Source: Lentzea sp. NBRC 105346 (lineage in GTDB: Bacteria; Actinomycetota; Actinomycetes; Mycobacteriales; Pseudonocardiaceae). Taken from it: a stretch of 64,000 nucleotides of DNA. Both the position numbers and the translations under genes were made by a program. Of this stretch, positions 15,092 through 25,953 are shown one piece after another (position 1 is the first letter of the stretch; each line of letters starts with the position of its first letter). The DNA is taken from the NCBI RefSeq assembly GCF_030269605.1, contig NZ_BSTQ01000013.1, positions 220,215 to 284,214 on the forward strand, read 5' to 3'. The notes under the pieces are model-generated. The model did not search any database, was not told the origin of the DNA, and saw nothing but the letters and a program-made list of their open reading frames with translations.

Positions 15092-17510
15092 GCGCTCGCT
15101 TCTGGGCCTCGACCAGCGCGGTCTGCGTGACCTTCAGCTGGTCGAGGCCCTTCAGGAAGTGTGTGCCCATGGCGCTGTCGTTCGCCAGGCACGACCGCGC
15201 GCCCAGCTCCAACGAGGTCAGCGCGCCGGACCAGTTCGCGCGCACACCGTCCTCCGGCGGCTTCGGGAACGCGGCGGCGTCCTTCAGCACCGGCAACAAC
15301 GCCGCGCAACCCGCCGTCATCCGGCTCACGTCGTTGGCCTGGACGCCTTCGAACACCTTCGTGTTCGCGTTCACGACGGACATGAACGTGTCCCAGCCAC
15401 CGCCGTAGATCCAGATGTTGACGGCCTGGTCGTGGTTGAGCTCCGCGGCGGCCAGCGGCGGCGGCTCGATCGACGCCGCGTTCGGGGCCTTGGGCCACCA
15501 CCAGACGAGGCCGACCGAGACGGCCGCGATCGCGATCGCGCCCCAAGGCCTGGCCCGCCGGGTCTCGCGGTGCGTGACACCGCCCGCGAGCAGTGCGGCG
15601 GCCGTCCCGAGGAACGGCAGCACCTGCAGCGGGCGGGTGGCCAGCACGCTGTCGACCCGCGTGCCGTCCAGGTGGCTCCACCACAGGCCGACCGTCGCGA
15701 TGAGCCCGACCATCCAAGCGGCCAGCAGCGCGCCGATCCGGTCGGAGCGCCGTGCCACCACGAACGCCGTCACCAGCTGCACGAGGAAGACGAGCGCGAT
15801 GCCCCACGCCGTCCGCACGAGCGCCGCGGGTGGTGAGTCCGCCGTCCACACCACGGCGAGCACGACCAACGCGCACAGGCCGCCGAGTCCACCGCCGGCC
15901 AGCGCGGCCCTGGGGAGCTCGCGACGCAGCACCAGCGGCACCAGCCACACCAGGCACAGCGCGATCGCGGTCACCACGCGGTTGAAGTTGAGCAGGAACG
16001 GCACCGTGATGCCGTCGAGCAGCACCCTGTCCACAGTGGACGACGCGAAACCGTGCAGGATCTCCACGATCGGCCGCAGGTTGTCCCGCCACAACGCGGC
16101 GATCGCCCGCGCCTCCGGGAACCAGCCGAGCACGCTGTAGGCCACGACGGCCGTGGCGGCCGCGAGCAACACCGCGTGCCCGCGCGTGGTCACCAGCGTC
16201 GCGCAGTAGCCGGCCCAGCAGCACACCAGGACCGCGGTCCCGATGAGCACCAGCCAGGCGAGGGAACCGAGCCACGAGAACGTGTAGAGGCTCTGCGCGT
16301 CGAGGAAGTCGCCGAGCACGAACCCGATCCCGAGCGCCAGCCCCGGAACCGCGAACCGGCGTGACCCCGCGGCCGCGCCGCGCCAGGCGATCGAGCCGAC
16401 CAACGCCGTGACCGCGACCGTCCAGACGATCCGCATGACCGTGAACGACTCGTTGCCGTCGCGGTACCAGGTGAGATCACGCAGGCCCGTGACGGCGTGC
16501 CACCACGCGATCTGCAGCGCCAGCGCGCTCGCCAGCACCTCCCAGAAACCGGGCCGCAGCAAGGACTTCGGTTCGCGCATCGCGGCCTGCCGCGCCGCCC
16601 GCGTCGGGTGGATCGCGAGCCAGCGGCGGATCGTCCGCGTCGGCACGAGGTTGCGGTACGGGTCCTCGTCGCCCGTCCACTGCACAACAAGCGCGTCGGC
16701 GTACTTCTCGCGGGACCGCAGCACCGCGGTGCGGGCCAGGTACATGAGCACGACCATCACGCCCAGCCGCCAGCCGACGCCGAGGTTGATGATGTTGTCC
16801 GACCAGACGATCTTCCACGGCGTACTCGACAGCAGCATCGGGTTGACCAGCGTCAGCAGGTACGGCACCAGCACGACACCCAGGAACGCCCGCCACACCG
16901 CCAACGTCGCGTAGGTCGTCGTCACATCCGCCCGCACATGCGCGAGCTCGTGCAGCACGATCGCGCGGAACGACGCGGGATCACGCCGGTGCAGCATCAC
17001 CAGCCCGGCGTCGAGGCACACGATCTTGCGCCGGTGATGCCCGAACGCCACACCACCCGCGCGCATGCTGTAAGGGTCGAGCACGAACTCGGGCGCCCTG
17101 CGCAGCCCCGCCCGTTCCACCAGTTCCGCGAGCGTGTCCTCGAGCCCCGCGGGCAGGGGCACCAGCCGTGAGCGCCTGATCCGCCAGCGTGGCCGGGCGA
17201 AGTAGATCACCGCGGCCACCCCGAACAACAGGAGCAGGCCGCCCGCGAGCCACGCGAGCCGCGGTTCCAGGAAGGCGGCCATGCACTCCCGGTACCGGCT
17301 CCACTTCGCCGCGTCCGGGTCGACGGAGTTCGTCGACGTCAGGTAGAGGTCCGCGCGCACCTGGCAGCGAGCGTCGTCCAGGGACGTCCTGGTGGGCCAG
17401 ACGGTGGCGTACTGGCCGAAGATCTGCAGGGTGGTCGCGACGGCGAGCGCGACGAGGGCGGCGAACCGCAGCGTCGTGCCGGACGGCACTCGCGCCAGGT
17501 CAGTTCTCAT
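15084..17510 (-). CDS. large membrane-embedded M48/M56-type metalloprotease
   Basis: 808-residue protein. The zinc-protease motif HELAH lies at 187-191 and the third ligand is probably Glu 268 in SREKYADA, which also keeps the downstream Asp of M48 proteases. Helices at about 15-32 and 85-105 precede the catalytic domain, and about a dozen further membrane helices follow (residues 205-665). A soluble C-terminal domain of about 130 residues ends the protein. Actinobacterial relatives are uncharacterised; HtpX-like quality control or signalling proteolysis is possible. The start overlaps the upstream 146-residue gene by 11 bases, so the two form an operon. Confidence 0.85.
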   Translation of the reverse strand: MRTDLARVPSGTTLRFAALVALAVATTLQIFGQYATVWPTRTSLDDARCQVRADLYLTSTNSVDPDAAKWSRYRECMAAFLEPRLAWLAGGLLLLFGVAAVIYFARPRWRIRRSRLVPLPAGLEDTLAELVERAGLRRAPEFVLDPYSMRAGGVAFGHHRRKIVCLDAGLVMLHRRDPASFRAIVLHELAHVRADVTTTYATLAVWRAFLGVVLVPYLLTLVNPMLLSSTPWKIVWSDNIINLGVGWRLGVMVVLMYLARTAVLRSREKYADALVVQWTGDEDPYRNLVPTRTIRRWLAIHPTRAARQAAMREPKSLLRPGFWEVLASALALQIAWWHAVTGLRDLTWYRDGNESFTVMRIVWTVAVTALVGSIAWRGAAAGSRRFAVPGLALGIGFVLGDFLDAQSLYTFSWLGSLAWLVLIGTAVLVCCWAGYCATLVTTRGHAVLLAAATAVVAYSVLGWFPEARAIAALWRDNLRPIVEILHGFASSTVDRVLLDGITVPFLLNFNRVVTAIALCLVWLVPLVLRRELPRAALAGGGLGGLCALVVLAVVWTADSPPAALVRTAWGIALVFLVQLVTAFVVARRSDRIGALLAAWMVGLIATVGLWWSHLDGTRVDSVLATRPLQVLPFLGTAAALLAGGVTHRETRRARPWGAIAIAAVSVGLVWWWPKAPNAASIEPPPLAAAELNHDQAVNIWIYGGGWDTFMSVVNANTKVFEGVQANDVSRMTAGCAALLPVLKDAAAFPKPPEDGVRANWSGALTSLELGARSCLANDSAMGTHFLKGLDQLKVTQTALVEAQKRALS

Positions 17511-17940
17511 GTGTGAGCTGGGCTCTCAGCGCGTCCGCGACCTGCTTCGCCTGCTCCTCGGACAGTCCGAGCTCCTTCGCGCGTTCGAACGCCATCGCGT
17601 GCAGCTCGCCGAGCTGCTCCGCGGTGATCTCCGGGAGCTCCTCCTTGCGGCGCAACCGTTTCCACAGCTTGCTGCCGACGTTGACGACCGCCTCGCCCGT
17701 CCGGTCGACCAGCCGGTTGTAGGTGGCGGTCGCGACGGCGAGCGCCACCGGTGACACGAGGGCGATCGCCACATCGATGCCCGATCCGAGAACTTCGCCC
17801 GCGCGGCCGCGCTGAGCCAGCAGCTTGTCCGGGTCGCGCAGGTAGGCACCCCGGATGGGCTCGAACAGCGCGAGCTCGTCCGGGGCGACGCTCGTGACCA
17901 CTTCGCGGGCGACGGCGGTGACGAAGTCCTCGTGATCCAT
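17500..17940 (-). CDS. helical protein paired with the membrane protease
   Basis: 146-residue protein of unrecognised family. An acidic N-terminus (MDHEDFVTAVAREVV) leads to a hydrophobic segment at about residues 52-72, then a charged helical C-terminal part (KLWKRLRRKEELPEITAEQLGEL) ending in a coiled-coil-like stretch. The stop overlaps the protease start, so co-translation is likely. It could be a regulatory or anchoring subunit of the protease, which is inference from coupling. Confidence 0.75.
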   Translation of the reverse strand: MDHEDFVTAVAREVVTSVAPDELALFEPIRGAYLRDPDKLLAQRGRAGEVLGSGIDVAIALVSPVALAVATATYNRLVDRTGEAVVNVGSKLWKRLRRKEELPEITAEQLGELHAMAFERAKELGLSEEQAKQVADALRAQLTHEN

Positions 17941-18118
17941 CCGTCGATGCTCGGTGAGGAGATCGGCAGTGTCACTCGACCGTTGGGGCTAAACGATCGT
18001 GCGCGATCCACTCATAGGAGTTCTGAATACCGGACCGCGAAAGAATGGCGATACCGGCGGGACCGACCGGGGCCGGGACGTCAGCCACCGGACCCGGTCT
18101 GCTCGCCGCGACCGTCGA

Positions 18119-19201
18119 TCACACGATCGGCGATTTCAAGGCTTCGATAGCCGTGTCCGGGTTGTCCGCGAACAGGCCGTCGATGCCCTGCTGCAGGAAC
18201 ACCTCGTATTCGGCGAACGCCTTGCCGTAGGCCGCGGGATCGGCTGACGAGCGGAAGTCCGCGGGCAGGAAGTTGTTCTCGTTGCGGAACGTCCATGCGT
18301 GCACGACGAGGTGCGCCTGGTGCGCGTCGGCGACCAGCGTCGTCGGCTGCTGCAGGAACCCGGCCGCGTTGCGCGGGATGATCCGGTCCTTCGTCGCGCC
18401 GATGCCGTCGGCGTAGGTCGCGATCTCCTTGAGCCCCGCGGGCGTGATCATGTCGCTGTACGTGCGCTTGTCGCCGGAGGCGATGAAGTCGTAGGGCGCT
18501 CCGGAGGCGTTGATCAGCTGCACGATCGGCACGCGCAGCGACTTGTTCAGCTCCTTGAGGTTCGACACCTCGAACGACTGCACGAACACCTTGGCGTTGC
18601 GCCGGTTCAGGCCGTTGCGGTTGAGCGTGTCGACGAGCCGGCGCTCCAGGGGCAGGCCGATCGACTTGAAGTACGTCGGGTGCTTGGTCTCAGGGTAGAT
18701 GCCGATGTCTCGGTGCAGTTCCCGCGACAAACGACGAGTCAGCGCGATGACCTCGTCGAACGTCGGCACCTCGAACCGGCCGTCGTAGAGCGTGTTGCGC
18801 GGGCGGATCTCCGGGATGCGTTCCTTGGCGCGCAACGTCTTCAGCTCGGCCAGCGTGAAGTCCTCGGTGAACCAGCCGGTGACCGCGGCGCCGTCGATCG
18901 TCTTCGTCGTCTTGCGGCCGAGGAACTCCGGGTGCGCGGCGACGTCCGTGGTGCCGCCGATCTCGTTCTCGTGCCGTGCGACCAGCTTTCCATCCTTTGT
19001 GGACACCAGGTCGGGCTCGACGTAGCCGGCGCCCATGCGCGCCGCCAGCTCGTAGGACGCCAGCGTGTGCTCCGGCCGGTACGCCGAAGCGCCTCGGTGA
19101 CCGATGACGAGCGGCTCGTGCGTCTCCGTAGCCGCCGCTGACGGGATCACCATCCCGGCTAACACGACGACGGCTGCTGCGAGAGCTCTCCTCCGGTACA
19201 T
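18119..19201 (-). CDS. glpQ: secreted glycerophosphodiester phosphodiesterase
   Basis: 360-residue GDPD-family enzyme that cleaves glycerophosphodiesters to glycerol-3-phosphate and an alcohol outside the cell. Signal peptide about 1-24 (MYRRRALAAAVVVLAG to SAAAT). The family motif GHRGASAYRPEHTLASYELA with the catalytic His is near residue 33; the metal-binding Glu in VEPDLV and the second catalytic His in LVARHENEIGG follow. Length suits the periplasmic GlpQ subgroup rather than cytosolic UgpQ. The ATG at 19199-19201 is chosen because the signal peptide begins there; the frame extends further upstream without one. Confidence 0.92.
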   Translation of the reverse strand: MYRRRALAAAVVVLAGMVIPSAAATETHEPLVIGHRGASAYRPEHTLASYELAARMGAGYVEPDLVSTKDGKLVARHENEIGGTTDVAAHPEFLGRKTTKTIDGAAVTGWFTEDFTLAELKTLRAKERIPEIRPRNTLYDGRFEVPTFDEVIALTRRLSRELHRDIGIYPETKHPTYFKSIGLPLERRLVDTLNRNGLNRRNAKVFVQSFEVSNLKELNKSLRVPIVQLINASGAPYDFIASGDKRTYSDMITPAGLKEIATYADGIGATKDRIIPRNAAGFLQQPTTLVADAHQAHLVVHAWTFRNENNFLPADFRSSADPAAYGKAFAEYEVFLQQGIDGLFADNPDTAIEALKSPIV

Positions 19202-19269
19202 CGCTGACCTCCCCGTTTCGGCATTGGAACGAGCACCCAAGCATCGAAACACGAAGAACAGGTGAACGG

Positions 19270-20814
19270 TCACTCTCGGGAAAGTGCAGCTTCCTCCAGA
19301 TCCAGTTCACGCAGCACGCGGAACAACACCTCGTCGTCGATCTCGCCGGTGTCGCGCGCCGTCACGAACACCTGCCGCTCGGCCTCCAGCATCGTGCGGC
19401 GCAGCCGCCGGTACGCCGCGGCCGGGCTCTCCGACTCCTGCCTGCCCAGCCGTTCCCACGCGGCGTTGCCCCGGTGTTCGGCGATCACCCGCAGCCGGTC
19501 GATCACGTGCGCGGGCACCCCTTCGTCGACCAGCTCGTCGAGCCGGTCGACGGCGGCCTGGGCGGCGCGGTGCTGCACCTGTGCCTCGGCCAGCGCGTCC
19601 TGGCGTTCCTCGTCGTTCTCGAAGCCGATCTTGCGGATCACCCACGGCAGCGTCATGCCCTGGATCAGCAGCGTGCCGACGACCACGACGAACGTGCAGA
19701 ACAGGATCACGTTGCGCTGCTCGACGCGTGGGTCGACCGCGGCCGCGGCGGCCAGTGACACCACGCCGCGCATGCCGGCCCACGCGATCACGTTGACCTT
19801 GCCGATGTGCGGCCAGCCCTCGCGTTCGCGGATCCGCTTCGACAACCACACGGGCAGGTAGGTCGCCGGATACATCCAGACGAACCGCGCCACGATCGTC
19901 GCCAGCAGGATCGCCAGCGAACCCACGACCAGGCCGCGGTCGAGGTCGACGTCGCTGAGGATGGTGCGCAGCTGCAGCCCGATGATCGCGAAGACGAACG
20001 CCTCCAGCAGCACGTCCACCGATCGCCACACCGCGGCGTCCTGCAGCCGGGTGGAGTAGCCGGTGCGCGGCGCGGTGTGCCCGACGTACAGGCCGGCGAC
20101 CACGACCGCCAGCACGCCGGACGAGTAGACGTCCTCGGCGAGCAGGTACGCGCCGAACGGCACCAGCAGGCCGAGCGCGCTCTCCAGCAGGCCCTCGCCG
20201 AGCAGCCGGCGCAGCTGTTGCACACCCCAGCCGAACGCGAAGCCGATCACGATGCCGCCGCCGGTCGCCGCGAGGAACACCAGCGCGCCCTTGCCGGGAG
20301 TCATCGCCGTGCCCACCGCGGCGGCCGTCGCGACCTTGAACGCGGTCAGCGCGGTCGCGTCGTTGATCAGGCTCTCGCCGGTCAGCAGCGTCATCGCCCG
20401 TCGCGGCAGACCGAGTCTGCGTCCGATCGTCACGGCCGCGACGGCGTCCGGTGGCGCGATGATCGCGCCCAGCACGAGCGCCGCGGGCAGCGGCAGGTCG
20501 AGCACCTGGTGCGCGACCCAGCCGACCACGATGGTCGTGAACAGCACGAGCCCCACCGCGAGGAAGCCGATCGGGCGCAGGTTCGCGCGGATGTTCAGGT
20601 AGGAGCTGTCCAGCGCGGCCGAGTACAGCAGCGGCGGCAGCACGAGCACCAGGATCAGGTGGGGATCCAGGTCGAACGCCGGCAGGCCGGGGATGTAGGA
20701 CACCGCCAGCCCGACCGCCACCAGCAACAACGGTGACGACCAGTTCAACCTGCGTGCCACCGCGGTGACGAGGAGCGCTCCGAGGAGGAGCAACAAGAGT
20801 TCAGGCCCGTGCAT
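19270..20814 (-). CDS. CPA1-family Na+/H+ antiporter
   Basis: 514-residue antiporter with about twelve helices in the first 400 residues and a cytoplasmic tail rich in charged helices. The ion-binding region shows GAIIAPPDAVAAVTIGRRLG and the ND motif LLTGESLINDATALTAFKVA, typical of NhaP/YjcE-type exchangers. The function is sodium or potassium extrusion for pH homeostasis. It diverges from the zinc-finger gene with about 30 bp between starts. UBP-zinc-finger proteins are repeatedly found next to this antiporter in actinobacteria. Confidence 0.92.
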   Translation of the reverse strand: MHGPELLLLLLGALLVTAVARRLNWSSPLLLVAVGLAVSYIPGLPAFDLDPHLILVLVLPPLLYSAALDSSYLNIRANLRPIGFLAVGLVLFTTIVVGWVAHQVLDLPLPAALVLGAIIAPPDAVAAVTIGRRLGLPRRAMTLLTGESLINDATALTAFKVATAAAVGTAMTPGKGALVFLAATGGGIVIGFAFGWGVQQLRRLLGEGLLESALGLLVPFGAYLLAEDVYSSGVLAVVVAGLYVGHTAPRTGYSTRLQDAAVWRSVDVLLEAFVFAIIGLQLRTILSDVDLDRGLVVGSLAILLATIVARFVWMYPATYLPVWLSKRIREREGWPHIGKVNVIAWAGMRGVVSLAAAAAVDPRVEQRNVILFCTFVVVVGTLLIQGMTLPWVIRKIGFENDEERQDALAEAQVQHRAAQAAVDRLDELVDEGVPAHVIDRLRVIAEHRGNAAWERLGRQESESPAAAYRRLRRTMLEAERQVFVTARDTGEIDDEVLFRVLRELDLEEAALSRE

Positions 20815-20843
20815 GGCGTCAATCTTGCGTCAGGATGGATCCC

Positions 20844-21104
20844 ATGACCTGTCCACACGTGAGCACGCTCCCCGCGTCGGTCACCCCCGACTCGCCCGAC
20901 GGCTGCGCGGACTGCCTCGCGCTCGGCGAGCACCACTGGACGCACCTGCGCATGTGCCTGAGCTGCGGGCACGTCGCGTGCTGCAACTCCAGCCCGCGCA
21001 AGCACGCCGACGCGCACTTCACCGCGACCGCGCACCCGGTGATGCGGTCGATCGAGCCGGGCGAGTCGTGGCGGTGGTGCTATGTGGACGGTCGCATCGT
21101 CTGA
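20844..21104 (+). CDS. UBP-type zinc-finger protein
   Basis: 86-residue protein consisting of one ZnF-UBP domain. The metal ligands are in TCPHVSTLP, DGCADCLALGEHHW, RMCLSCGHVACCN and HADAHFTATAHPVMRSI. In eukaryotes this fold reads ubiquitin tails; bacterial stand-alone forms have no ubiquitin and their role is unknown. Here it diverges from a sodium/proton antiporter. ATG at 20844 has a purine-rich stretch before it; ATG at 20835 in the same frame would add three residues. Confidence 0.88.
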   Translation: MTCPHVSTLPASVTPDSPDGCADCLALGEHHWTHLRMCLSCGHVACCNSSPRKHADAHFTATAHPVMRSIEPGESWRWCYVDGRIV

Positions 21105-21171
21105 GAAGGCTTTACAGTCCCTTTAGACGAATGCGCTGCCCATGTGATCGGCACCACAGTACGGTCGGGGC

Positions 21172-23133
21172 GTGACCGCAGAACCGACTCCTGACGTGGC
21201 GAAACTCGTCGCCGAGTACGACGAGGAGCGGCCCGGACGCACCCTGTCCCCGCGCTGGGAGCGGGCGATGTGGATCGCCGGCCTCGCCGTCGCGCTGCTG
21301 GTGCTGAACCAGGTCTTCTTCCCGTTCAGCAAGGGAAACCAGTTCTACCTGGTGGTTTTCCTGGGCGTGACGCTGCCGCTGGTGTTCCTCTCCTATCGGC
21401 CCGGCGGCAAGGCGCCGGAGAAGGACGATCCCGCCTGGTACGACTGGGTGTTGGCGGCGCTGGCGTTCGCCGCCGGCTGGTACCCGCTGTTCGGCGGCTT
21501 CGACGCGTTCCTCGACCGGCAGGGCGATCCGGCGACGCTCGACATCGTCGCCGGGACGGTGCTGCTGGTCCTGATCCTCGAGGCGTGCCGCCGCACGACG
21601 GGCTGGGTGCTGCCGATCGTCTGCGTGGCGTTCGTGCTCTACGCCTACTACGGCGGATACCTGCCGCCCGGCTGGACGATCGCGCACTCTGGCATCGACT
21701 TCAGCCAGATCATCAAGGGCTTCTACAACGACGCCAGCGGTTTCTACGGCATCCCGCTGGACGTCGCGGCCACCTACATCGTGCTGTTCACGATCTACGG
21801 CGCCGTGCTGAACGCCTCGGGCGCCGGGAAGTTCTTCGTGGACATCAGCTTCGCGGCGTTCCGCCGGTCGCACACCGCGCCCGGCCGGACCGCCGCGACC
21901 GCGGGCTTCCTGCTCGGCACGGTCTCCGGTTCGGGCACGGCGACCACGGTGTCGCTGGGCGCGGTGACGTGGCCGATGCTGCGGAAAGCCGGGTATCCCA
22001 AGGAGAACGCGGGCGGGCTGCTCGCGGCGTCCGGCATCGGCGCGATCCTGTCGCCGCCGACGCTGGGCGCGGCCGCGTTCATCATCGCCGAGTACCTGGA
22101 GACGTCGTACCTCAACGTCCTGGTCTGGGCGATCATCCCGACGCTGCTCTACTACCTGGGCATCGCGCTGGCCGTGGAGGCGGACGCGCGGCGGTTCGGC
22201 GCCCGCCCGGTGGACATCGAGGCGCCGTCGCCCTTGAAGCTGATCAGGACCGGTGGCTACCACTTCCTGTCGCTCGGGATCATCGTCGTCTTCCTCGCCC
22301 TGGACATCCCGGTCTACAAGGCGGTCGTCTACGCGGCGGGCGTGGCCGCGCTGTTCGCGTTGATCGACCACCGGCGGGACTGGTTTCGACTGGTCGCGGA
22401 CGCGTTGTCGACCGGCGTGCGGGCCGCGCTGCCGGTGATCGCGGTGTGCGCGGCGGCCGGCGTGATCACGTCGACGATCACGAAGACCGGTCTGGGGCAG
22501 GAGCTCGCCTCGTCGCTCGTCGACCTGGCGCAGGCGATCAGTTCGAACCCGACCGTCGTGCTGGGGCTCACCGCGGTGCTCGCGGCCGTGTCGGTGTCCG
22601 TGCTCGGGCTCGCCGTGCCGGTGACGGCGTCGTTCATCATCTCGTGGGTCGTGATCGGACCCGCGCTGATCGACCTGGGCGTGGACAAGGCCGAGACGGC
22701 GATGTTCATCTTCTACTACGCGGTGTTGTCGGAGGTGACGCCGCCGACCGCGCTGGCCGCCGTCGCCGCGGCCGCCATCACGGGCGGTGACGTGTTGAAG
22801 ACGATGTGGCAGACGTGGAAGTACACGCTGCCCGCGTTCCTCGTGCCGCTGGCGTTCGTCCTGACCGATGAAGGAAGCGCGTTGCTGCTGCGCGGTTCTC
22901 CCGTGGATTCGTTGTGGACGTTCGTGGTATCCGCGCTGGGTGTGGCTGCTCTGGCCGTGCTGACCGGCGGCTGGTTCTTCGGCGTCGTCGGCCTGCCGGC
23001 GCGGCTGCTGTGCGTGCCCGCCGCGTTGTTCCTGCTCTACCTGCAGCCGTTGTCCATCGGCATCGGGATCGGGTTCCTGGTGCTCGCTGTTGCCGTGCAC
23101 TTCGTACTGCGTAGGAGGGTGCAAGATGCGTAA
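21172..23133 (+). CDS. TAXI-type TRAP transporter fused permease (DctQM)
   Basis: 653-residue fusion of the small and large TRAP permease subunits. The first part (about 30-160, four helices) is the DctQ-like part. The large part starts with the PLDVAATYIVLFTIYGAVLN segment and continues through GFLLGTVSGSGTATTVSLGAVTWPMLRKAGYPKENAGG, the DctM signature. Substrates in this class include dicarboxylates and amino acids, so the cargo is open. GTG at 21172 with a TACGGT box six bases upstream. The following binding-protein gene overlaps by 8 bases. Confidence 0.93.
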   Translation: MTAEPTPDVAKLVAEYDEERPGRTLSPRWERAMWIAGLAVALLVLNQVFFPFSKGNQFYLVVFLGVTLPLVFLSYRPGGKAPEKDDPAWYDWVLAALAFAAGWYPLFGGFDAFLDRQGDPATLDIVAGTVLLVLILEACRRTTGWVLPIVCVAFVLYAYYGGYLPPGWTIAHSGIDFSQIIKGFYNDASGFYGIPLDVAATYIVLFTIYGAVLNASGAGKFFVDISFAAFRRSHTAPGRTAATAGFLLGTVSGSGTATTVSLGAVTWPMLRKAGYPKENAGGLLAASGIGAILSPPTLGAAAFIIAEYLETSYLNVLVWAIIPTLLYYLGIALAVEADARRFGARPVDIEAPSPLKLIRTGGYHFLSLGIIVVFLALDIPVYKAVVYAAGVAALFALIDHRRDWFRLVADALSTGVRAALPVIAVCAAAGVITSTITKTGLGQELASSLVDLAQAISSNPTVVLGLTAVLAAVSVSVLGLAVPVTASFIISWVVIGPALIDLGVDKAETAMFIFYYAVLSEVTPPTALAAVAAAAITGGDVLKTMWQTWKYTLPAFLVPLAFVLTDEGSALLLRGSPVDSLWTFVVSALGVAALAVLTGGWFFGVVGLPARLLCVPAALFLLYLQPLSIGIGIGFLVLAVAVHFVLRRRVQDA

Positions 23134-24091
23134 GTCGATCCTCGTTCTAGCGCTGGCGCTGGCGGTGTCCGGCTGCGGGGGCAAACGCACGGCCGACCCG
23201 TCGGCGGGCGGAAGCGGCTGCGAGGCGTCCGACGGTCGCGTCACGATCGCGACCGGCAACTCCGGTGGCGTGTACTTCGTGGTCGGTGGCGGACTGGCGA
23301 AGCTGATCAGTGACAACACCAAGCTCAAGGCGTCGGCCGCCGAGACCGGCGCATCCGTGCAGAACATCCAGCAGCTGGTCGGCGGCCAGTACGACATCGC
23401 GTTCTCGCTCGCCGACACGGCCGCGGACGCCGTGCAGGGCAAGGGCGCCTTCGACGGCAAGCCGGTGAAGGTGTCGGCGCTGGCCCGGATCTACTCGAAC
23501 TACACGCAGGTGCTGGTGCGGACTGATTCCGGCATCAACAGCGTCGCGGACATGAAGGGCAAGCGGATCTCCACGGGCTCGCCGAAGTCCGGCACCGAGG
23601 TGATCGCGGGCCGGCTGCTGAAGGCCGCGGGCCTGTCGATCGACTCCGACGTGCAGGCGCAGCGCCTCGACCTGGCCAAGACCGCGGACGGCATGAAGGA
23701 CGGCAGCCTGGACGGTCTCGTGTGGTCGGGCGGTCTGCCGACCGCGCAGATCACGGACATCACCACGTCGTTGAAGGACAAGGTGAAGTTCATCGACATC
23801 ACGCCGCAGCTCGACGCGATGAAGCAGGTCAACCCGGTGTACGACCGCGGCACCATCCCGAAGGCGACCTACGGCCAGCCGTCGGACGCGCCGACGATCG
23901 TGGTGCCGAACGTGCTGCTCGTGCGCGAGGACTTCCCGTCGAACAACGCCTGCGCGCTGACCAAGCTACTGTTCGACAAGAAGGCCGACCTGGAGAAGGT
24001 GCATCCGGCGGCGAAGGACATCTCGAAGGAGAAGGCGGCCGCGACCGATCCGGTGCCGCTGCACCCCGGCGCCAAGCAGGCACTGGGCTGA
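23126..24091 (+). CDS. TAXI-family TRAP solute-binding lipoprotein
   Basis: 321-residue extracytoplasmic binding protein. The lipobox LAVSGC gives lipidated Cys at about residue 18. The TAXI motif VTIATGNSGGVYFVVGGGLAK is followed by GASVQNIQQLVGGQYDIAF and KGKRISTGSPKSGTEVIAGRLL. It hands its ligand to the fused permease upstream. Start ATG at 23126 has a strong AGGAGG and overlaps the permease stop. No terminator is seen before purD, 35 bp downstream. Confidence 0.93.
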   Translation: MRKSILVLALALAVSGCGGKRTADPSAGGSGCEASDGRVTIATGNSGGVYFVVGGGLAKLISDNTKLKASAAETGASVQNIQQLVGGQYDIAFSLADTAADAVQGKGAFDGKPVKVSALARIYSNYTQVLVRTDSGINSVADMKGKRISTGSPKSGTEVIAGRLLKAAGLSIDSDVQAQRLDLAKTADGMKDGSLDGLVWSGGLPTAQITDITTSLKDKVKFIDITPQLDAMKQVNPVYDRGTIPKATYGQPSDAPTIVVPNVLLVREDFPSNNACALTKLLFDKKADLEKVHPAAKDISKEKAAATDPVPLHPGAKQALG

Positions 24092-24112
24092 ATGGAGCCC
24101 GGCATCATGAAC

Positions 24113-24118
24113 TACGCT
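24113..24118 (+). promoter_or_regulatory. possible leaderless purD promoter (-10 box)
   Basis: TACGCT ends eight bases before the purD GTG, and there is no RBS between. This spacing places the transcription start at or near the start codon. No clear -35 is seen. purB and purC have the same arrangement. Confidence 0.35.
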
Positions 24119-24126
24119 GAGACACC

Positions 24127-25383
<1,257 letters not shown>

Positions 25384-25941
25384 CTATAGGGGGATCTCCG
25401 CGGCGAAGCCCGGTTCGAGAGTGCGGAAGTACTCGAGGCAGTTCTTCATCTGCTCCTCGAGCAGCCCCCACTTCGGCGTGTCTTCGGCGTCAAGCATCGC
25501 GAGCACGTCGACGGACTCGGTCGCCTTCCGCCCGACTTCCAGGATCTCCGCGCGATCACCTGGGAACCGCGACACGATGTGCCCGACGTGCCAGACGTCC
25601 TTCCGGGCGCCCTGCACCAGCACTCGCCACGGCGGGTCGTAGTTCTCGACGGACTCCAGCTCGTTTCGAATCTGGAACAGTGCTCGGAAAACCGAATCGC
25701 TGACCGCCATCTTCCGGCCGAACGGGCCGTAGATCGCCATCTTGATCTCTGTGGCAGTCACGGCCTGCCACACCACTCGGCCCACCCAGAGCTGGTGCTT
25801 GCCGGAGGCGGGATCCTTGCCGTAAAGCGGAAGGTTGCGGGAGATCGGCGGGAACTCGCCGTCTTTGGTCCACTCGGGAAGTTCCTCGGCAGGTGCCGGT
25901 GCTGCAACGGGTTGGCGCATCGGTGGCCGGTGCGGGTGCAT
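25384..25941 (-). CDS. unknown protein, last gene of the type VII effector operon
   Basis: 185-residue soluble protein of no recognised family. The proline-rich start is followed by a mixed alpha/beta body (KHQLWVGRVVWQAVTATEIKMAIYG) and a helical end. It begins 12 bp after the large T7SS secretion-signal gene and probably shares its transcript. Placement after a putative effector suggests an immunity or chaperone role. That is inference from position; no toxin domain has been recognised in the effector. Confidence 0.6.
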   Translation of the reverse strand: MHPHRPPMRQPVAAPAPAEELPEWTKDGEFPPISRNLPLYGKDPASGKHQLWVGRVVWQAVTATEIKMAIYGPFGRKMAVSDSVFRALFQIRNELESVENYDPPWRVLVQGARKDVWHVGHIVSRFPGDRAEILEVGRKATESVDVLAMLDAEDTPKWGLLEEQMKNCLEYFRTLEPGFAAEIPL

Positions 25942-25953
25942 GGTCGAAATCTC

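Noticed and set aside
17995..18008. GATCG-TGCG-CGATC small hairpin between two genes
   Set aside because: A five-base stem with no T-tract and no link to a gene end; too weak for a terminator or operator call.
21112..23460. 782-residue open frame antisense to the TRAP permease
   Set aside because: Product rich in Arg, Gln and His with no membrane or family pattern; the plus strand is an unmistakable TRAP permease.
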